Source of the DNA: Macquaria australasica
Lineage: Eukaryota; Chordata; Actinopteri; Centrarchiformes; Percichthyidae
Direction of reading: 5' to 3'
Assembly (NCBI GenBank): GCA_005408345.1
Contig: SEMN01000141.1
Location: 992,001-1,056,000, forward strand
Length of the DNA stretch: 64,000 bases
Numbering within the stretch: the first letter of the stretch is position 1; each line of letters begins with the position of its first letter. The translations under genes were made by a program, and so were the position numbers. The notes below the pieces were generated by a model, which did no database searches, was not told the DNA's origin, and saw only the letters and a list, made by a program, of their open reading frames with translations. Of the stretch, positions 59,191 to 64,000 are shown in pieces.

Positions 59191-60688
59191 TTAAGTGGTT
59201 CCGTTTATGAATGTCCCACTAAATGTCGGTGCATTAGATGCACTACCATACATGTTCAAACTAGCATCCAGATGTACTGCGAGGTGTTTTTTCAGATTAC
59301 AGTTCTTCGTAAAACCCTTGCCACATTTGATACAAACAAAAGGTTTTTCTCCGGTGTGTGTGCGCTGATGCATATCGAGAGTGCATTTCTGGATAAAGCC
59401 CTTTCCACAAATAGGACAGCGGTATGGCTTCTCCCCAGTGTGTGTGCGCTGGTGCGTATACAGATGCCCTTTTTGTGCGTATCTCTTTCCACACAGTGTG
59501 CACCTGAATGGTTTCTCTCCTGTGTGACTTCTCTGATGTATTTCAAGCTGGCTAAAGCATCTGAAGCTCTTGCCGCACTGCAAGCAGCCGAACCTCTTAG
59601 CAGCCGAGTTCCTCAAGTTGTGAAGCTTCATATTCCTGAGCACACTTAAGCTTTGTGAGGCGACATTTTGAGCCAAGCTTTTCCCAGCCTCTACGTTTGT
59701 GTGTGCAGGTGTAAGCTGTGGATTCCATTGTGTTTCCCTCCTCCCTGGTCCAGTGAGAGACGACTGGGTGCTTAGGGTCACAAAGCTTTCAGTGAACAGA
59801 GGCTGCAGACGGCCTGCGACGGGTTTGGGGCGCTGCATCACTTCTGGACTCATCTGGGTGTCTGTGACCGCTTCCCTTCCTGTTGACAGCATATGAGAAT
59901 TTTTACATACATTTTAAACATTGCTGTGCAATTAAACCTTCATTTAATACTCACTGTTTTCACTTGTCCTATCTAGTTCATTGTCTCCATTGTCAAACTC
60001 TGACGGCTCTTCCTTTACCAATATCAGTTCAGGCTGCTCTTTCTGTGGACTTGGGAGCTAATGAGAAAACAGTATATGAATTACACTTGTTACAAATAAA
60101 GCGCACAGTACAATATAGTGGCATAATATGATCAGTGCAGGACTTACTTCAGCTGCGACATGCTCTTCACCTTGATGCAAACTGCTCCTTTCAGTGGACG
60201 AAGTTATGCATTCCCATGGGCTCTCACTATGATGCAATAAACTTTAATTAAATACACCAGGCAGGGTTTAGCAGACAACAAAGGTCATGATGGAGATGTG
60301 GACTATTTATGGTGCCAGCTCAACACAGACTTACTATCTACCTACAGGCTACACACAGGAATTAACAAGCCTACCTTTTTATGGCAGGTCTTGTCCTCTC
60401 AGGCTCCAGTATTCCGTCCTCTGAACCGTCCCTCACCAAAGAGCATGCTGCTGCTGTTGCTGCTGCCGCTGCTGCGTCCTGCCTGCCCCCCTGTGCAATA
60501 TAAAGCAGCTTCTCCATCAGCTGCAGTTTCTCTGTGAGCGAGGCGATTTCGTTCCGCCCTCGAGTTATCTCTATTTTCAGCATCTTCGACTCGATCTCGA
60601 CGAGTTTGCTTATTTCCATCACAGCTGTTTTGGATAACGCGTCCATGATGGAGACGAGCTGTGTCTGGAAAGAGAAGACTGTCGACAT
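59191..60688 (-). CDS. C2H2 zinc-finger protein with fish-type N-terminal module (ZNF C)
   Basis: Four minus-strand exons (60688-60375, 60226-60148, 60057-59955, 59879-59191) give 394 aa. The N-terminus begins MSTVFSFQTQLVSIMDALSK, followed by EISKLVEIESK and a coiled-coil-like stretch to about residue 65, then an Ala-rich run encoded by a GCA/GCG-rich segment. Unlike its two relatives, exon 1 ends in phase 2 and exon 2 has only a faint trace of the FGKDW motif (SPWECITSS). Exon 3 carries QPELILVKEEPSEFDN with the SUMO-type VKEE. The C-terminal about 110 residues are four canonical C2H2 fingers with TGEKP linkers. It is probably a nuclear DNA-binding regulator. It is divergent to pgls, with the start codons 950 bases apart. 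Confidence 0.88.
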
Positions 60689-61637
60689 GGTTTTAAGGTT
60701 TCTGGATGCACGCGGGCGAGTAGTTGCAGTCGAGAGGTCTCAATGTTCACTGTAAAATGTAGTTACAATGTAATACACGAGAAGAGCCGTGTCTGCATGC
60801 TCACATGATACGCGTGAGTGTCTCTTCAAAACTCAGGTGGTTGACTTGGATACAGTGTTGCCATCTACCGGCTTGGAAGAAGTATTACATATACACTCAA
60901 AACTACAATATTGATCTCTAATATTGACAAAACGTCATCCAATACCTTTAGAATCTATCGATGTTGAGTGAATTTTTTCCCAAATCTTCTAAAGTGTTTT
61001 GTTAATTGCTTGTTTTTAACTTGTTAGTCCACATGCTGACTTTTTATGTCGTAACTAGTTGGTCGGGGACTCCACTGACCAGAATGCAGTGCGGTCTAAA
61101 CACAGAATGTGATTGGCTGGTGAGAACTCGTTTTAGGAAGTAGTGCGTCGAATTAGATTTGCCGACTAAAAATCCCCCTCATGACAACCTGCTCCTGCGA
61201 GTCTCAGTGGGTAAAGCAACTTCTTTTTCGGAAAGCTGGATTGTTAGAGCTCAAATATCAGGTTTGTTTAAAACGTCAAGAAACGAGATGCTGATGTAGC
61301 GATGCTACTCTGGAATATTTCCGATACTGGCTAATGCAGTATCCAGATATACAGAATACAGAATCAGCGGGGGTTTATAGCTTTTGTGTCCAGTCATCTC
61401 TTTGCACAGTCCCAGCATACTTACAGTACAGTATTAAGCTAAGTGTAGTCACAATATTTTAAAAGTAGGGCTTTAATATACCAATACAAACAGTTTTTGT
61501 GGAGATTATTTACAGATGCATCATGATGACTTGCAAAACGGTGTTGTAATTAACTTCCTTACATATTGCTCAAAACCTGTTTGTTTGTCTCTCTCTTTTC
61601 TTCTCCCCAGTAACTCCTTTGTTCACACAGCGCTCTC
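60689..61637. promoter_or_regulatory. Divergent promoter region of ZNF C and pgls
   Basis: The two genes point away from each other. A probable untranslated first exon of pgls ends at a donor near 61210 (AGTGG/GTAAAG), and the coding exon is preceded by a clear acceptor (TTCTTCTCCCCAG, ending at 61610). The ZNF C promoter should lie near 60690-60830, where CpG is locally frequent. Confidence 0.45.
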
Positions 61638-63751
61638 ATGGCTGGCAGAAGAGTCGTGGTCTTCCCCTCCTCAGCGGAGCTTGCTCCGGTGCTGGCCCAT
61701 CTGGTGACATCTCGGGCAGAGAAGGCCATCATCTCCCATGGCAGGTTCACCCTGGGGCTCTCTGGAGGAAGCCTTGTGTCCATGCTCAGCAAAGAGCTGC
61801 TCGCCCTGCCAGACCTGGACTGCAGCAAGTGGGTGGTTGGTTTCTGTGACGAGCGATTGGTTTCCTTTGATGATCCTGAGAGCACCTATGGGCTGTACAA
61901 GGTATCTGTTCAGGAGTGTGTCATGGTTACATTAATGTATGCTAAATGTAACCCTTTGTTTCTTTTCCAGAGTCAGTTGTTTTCCAAGGTCAACATCCCT
62001 GACAGTGGGATCTTAACCATCAACTCCTCTCTGCCAGTGAATGAGTGTGCTGAGGACTATACCCGCAAACTGAAGGAGGTGCAACGTCTGTTACTATACT
62101 GTGATCAGTTGTGAAGTCACAGAGGCGTGTTCTTTTAGATTTTGCTATTTTGCAGAATATTTACAAGATTGTTTGGTTCATTTCAAACACACAGGCCTTC
62201 CCAGACGACGACTTCCCTGTGTTTGACCTGTTACTGCTGGGTATGGGGCCTGATGGACACACCTGCTCCCTCTTCCCAGGCCACCCTCTCCTGGAGGTGA
62301 GGGCCATACTTTAGTGAATTTGCCAGACATATAGGCAGAATATGGACTTGTTTTCCTGGATGTGTGTTGAATTCCTATGAAAGAGGATGAGTGCAGAAAT
62401 ATGCCCCTACACTGATATTCCACCATACACATCTTAGACGTAATTCATTTGACTAAAACAATTAGGGATTATAGCTTTGTTTGTTATTTCATTAAAAAAA
62501 AACACACATTTCTTATATTTTGTACCTTGATGATGATCCTAAAAACAAGATTCCATGTCTTGTCTTGATGTTGAACCATGTTGGACAATGTTACTCTATC
62601 TTAGGAATGTCTATAAATTTGCCACCAGTCATTAAATTGGGCCTTCTGCAAATGTTTCTATAAATATTACCTCTGATATAGAAATGTGGATTTTTTTCCT
62701 CCATTATTTTTATTTAATTCTGGCAAGCCTAATTAAGGCCTGGAGACATGTTGGGGTTTACCCTTTGATGTAGTCCCTGATTTGCTAGTCTAAAAGAACA
62801 ATGTGTATTTTGTCTGTACTTTTCAAGACACTCCCTTGCCTATGTATGGATCATTAATAGGTTTTGATTTAACTTGGACTTTGTGAAGACCACAGTCATC
62901 CCTTGCTGCATGTCTGAGGCAATCTGGCTCATGTTACATCAGGCATTTGACAGTTACTGTATACTTTTGGGTTGTGGTTCTCACATTGGCACTTTTTGGT
63001 GACTGTATGCATTGCACATGATAGATGACTGGTTTTGGTTGTACTCCATATTTAGGAAACCAGAAAGATTGTGGCCCCCATCAGCGACTCTCCCAAACCA
63101 CCACCTCAGCGTGTAACTATGACTTTTCCAGTGGTGAACTCTGCACGCTGTGTGGCTTTTGTATCAACAGGAGGAAGCAAAGCGCCCGTTTTGAAGGTAA
63201 CATTTAGAGACTTTTATTGAACATACACATTTCAAATTCAGAATCTTAAAACCCTGCTATTTTCATGACACAATAAATCAGCTTAGACTAGGTCCAGATA
63301 CAAGACCCATTAAATATGAGACAGAGATAAAAGAAAACATGTTATTGGATCAGGCTCTGCAGGTTCAGTTACAGGATTCAATAGTCAAAGTTGACTGATA
63401 GACCAGTAGAAACCATGATGGGACTAAAATGAAACCTAAGAAAAAAAGATTAATATGAGCACACGTTTATGCTTCTATTCAATCACAGCAATACAATAAT
63501 TTATGGATGGATCAGCACTTTTATGACCCATAGGCCCAGGAGAAATATGGTTCTGAGTTATGTAACATTGCTGTTGTATTGTAACAGTGGCCATTTTCTT
63601 GCAGGAAGTGCTGGAGGGTAGAGAGGGTCCAGCTTTCCCAGCAGCCCGTGTTGTCCCGACTAACGGCGAGCTGTTGTGGCTTGTTGATGACCCCGCCGCT
63701 GCCTCCTTAACTATCCAGGTAGAGCGGCTAGGCTCAGGGGCCAAACTGTAG
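61638..63751 (+). CDS. pgls: 6-phosphogluconolactonase
   Basis: Five coding exons (61638-61901, 61971-62078, 62195-62296, 63056-63196, 63605-63751), all phase 0, give 253 aa; human PGLS has 258. The cytosolic enzyme hydrolyses 6-phosphogluconolactone to 6-phosphogluconate, the second step of the oxidative pentose phosphate pathway, which supports NADPH production. Family motifs are visible: GLSGGS (40-45), GFCDERLV (68-75), and LGMGPDGHTCSLFPGH (139-154), which holds the conserved Asp-Gly-His of the active site. VAPISDSPKPPPQRVT and FVSTGGSKAPVLK follow. All exon borders match GT-AG sites. One donor (GAG/GTGCAA at 62078/62079) is weak but is needed for the frame. Adjacency to SLC27A1 in human supports orthology. 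Confidence 0.96.
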
Positions 63752-63933
63752 AGCTTTCCATCTGCTGAATGAAGGCAGGATGTCAACACTGGTGTGAAAG
63801 AGACTGGAAAATAGTGCCGCACATTCCTACTTTCAGATGATGCTGTTGGTTTCTGTAAGCGAGATAATGACTATAAGGCTATAAGGATAGACAAAAAACA
63901 CTGAGGACACCTTTGTAATTGGTTAAGAGGTTG

Positions 63934-63986
<53 letters not shown>

Positions 63987-64000
63987 AGTCAGAGGTCTAG
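63752..64000. other. pgls 3' flank
   Basis: Contains the start of the pgls 3' untranslated region and a GT microsatellite. No AATAAA is visible before the window ends. Confidence 0.5.
63937..63985 (+). repeat. (GT)n microsatellite
   Basis: About 24 uninterrupted GT/TG units. Confidence 0.95.

Noticed and set aside
1..64000. CRISPR arrays, bacterial operons, tRNA or rRNA genes, integrated viral genes
   Set aside because: None seen. The spaced repeats present are microsatellites or short duplications, and the only mobile-element coding remnants are LINE-type.

Overview
The window is vertebrate, almost certainly teleost, nuclear DNA. Genes are split by short GT-AG introns, microsatellites are abundant, a decayed fish-type LINE is present, and the gene content is typical of ray-finned fish: a TRIM gene with the 96/231/23-nt coiled-coil exon pattern, and several C2H2 zinc-finger genes with a shared non-KRAB N-terminus. 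Exon boundaries were placed by hand from splice consensus and reading-frame continuity. No alignment or expression data were available.

Layout: bases 1-21.8 kb are nearly gene-free, with microsatellites, AT-rich homeodomain-site clusters that look like conserved regulatory DNA, and one isolated coding-exon candidate on the minus strand (15570-15718). From 21.9 to 40.4 kb there are three plus-strand genes: an adhesion GPCR of the ADGRE5/CD97 type (19 coding exons, 788 aa), a prostaglandin E receptor EP1 (ptger1, 2 coding exons, 389 aa) and fatty acid transport protein 1 (slc27a1, 12 coding exons, 648 aa). From 41.5 to 50.7 kb, on the minus strand, lie a complete TRIM E3 ligase gene (469 aa), a second RING/B-box first exon 2 kb upstream of it, and a vac14 gene whose 788 codons are one uninterrupted reading frame. 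From 51 to 60.7 kb there are three related C2H2 zinc-finger genes (plus, minus, minus) with a LINE remnant between the last two. The window closes with pgls (6-phosphogluconolactonase, plus strand, 5 coding exons, 253 aa) and a GT microsatellite.

Context: from general knowledge, human ADGRE5 and PTGER1 are near neighbours on 19p13.12, and SLC27A1 and PGLS are adjacent on 19p13.11. The window therefore joins two pieces of the same ancestral chromosome arm. The TRIM, vac14 and zinc-finger genes sit between slc27a1 and pgls like later insertions. The genes do not form one pathway: they cover cell-surface signalling (ADGRE5, EP1), lipid uptake and activation (FATP1), ubiquitin ligation (TRIM), phosphoinositide control (Vac14), transcription (zinc fingers) and the pentose phosphate pathway (PGLS).

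Most worth following up: the intronless vac14, the alternative RING exon with a lost zinc-ligand histidine, the three-part N-terminal architecture shared by the zinc-finger genes, and the orphan exon at 15.6 kb.
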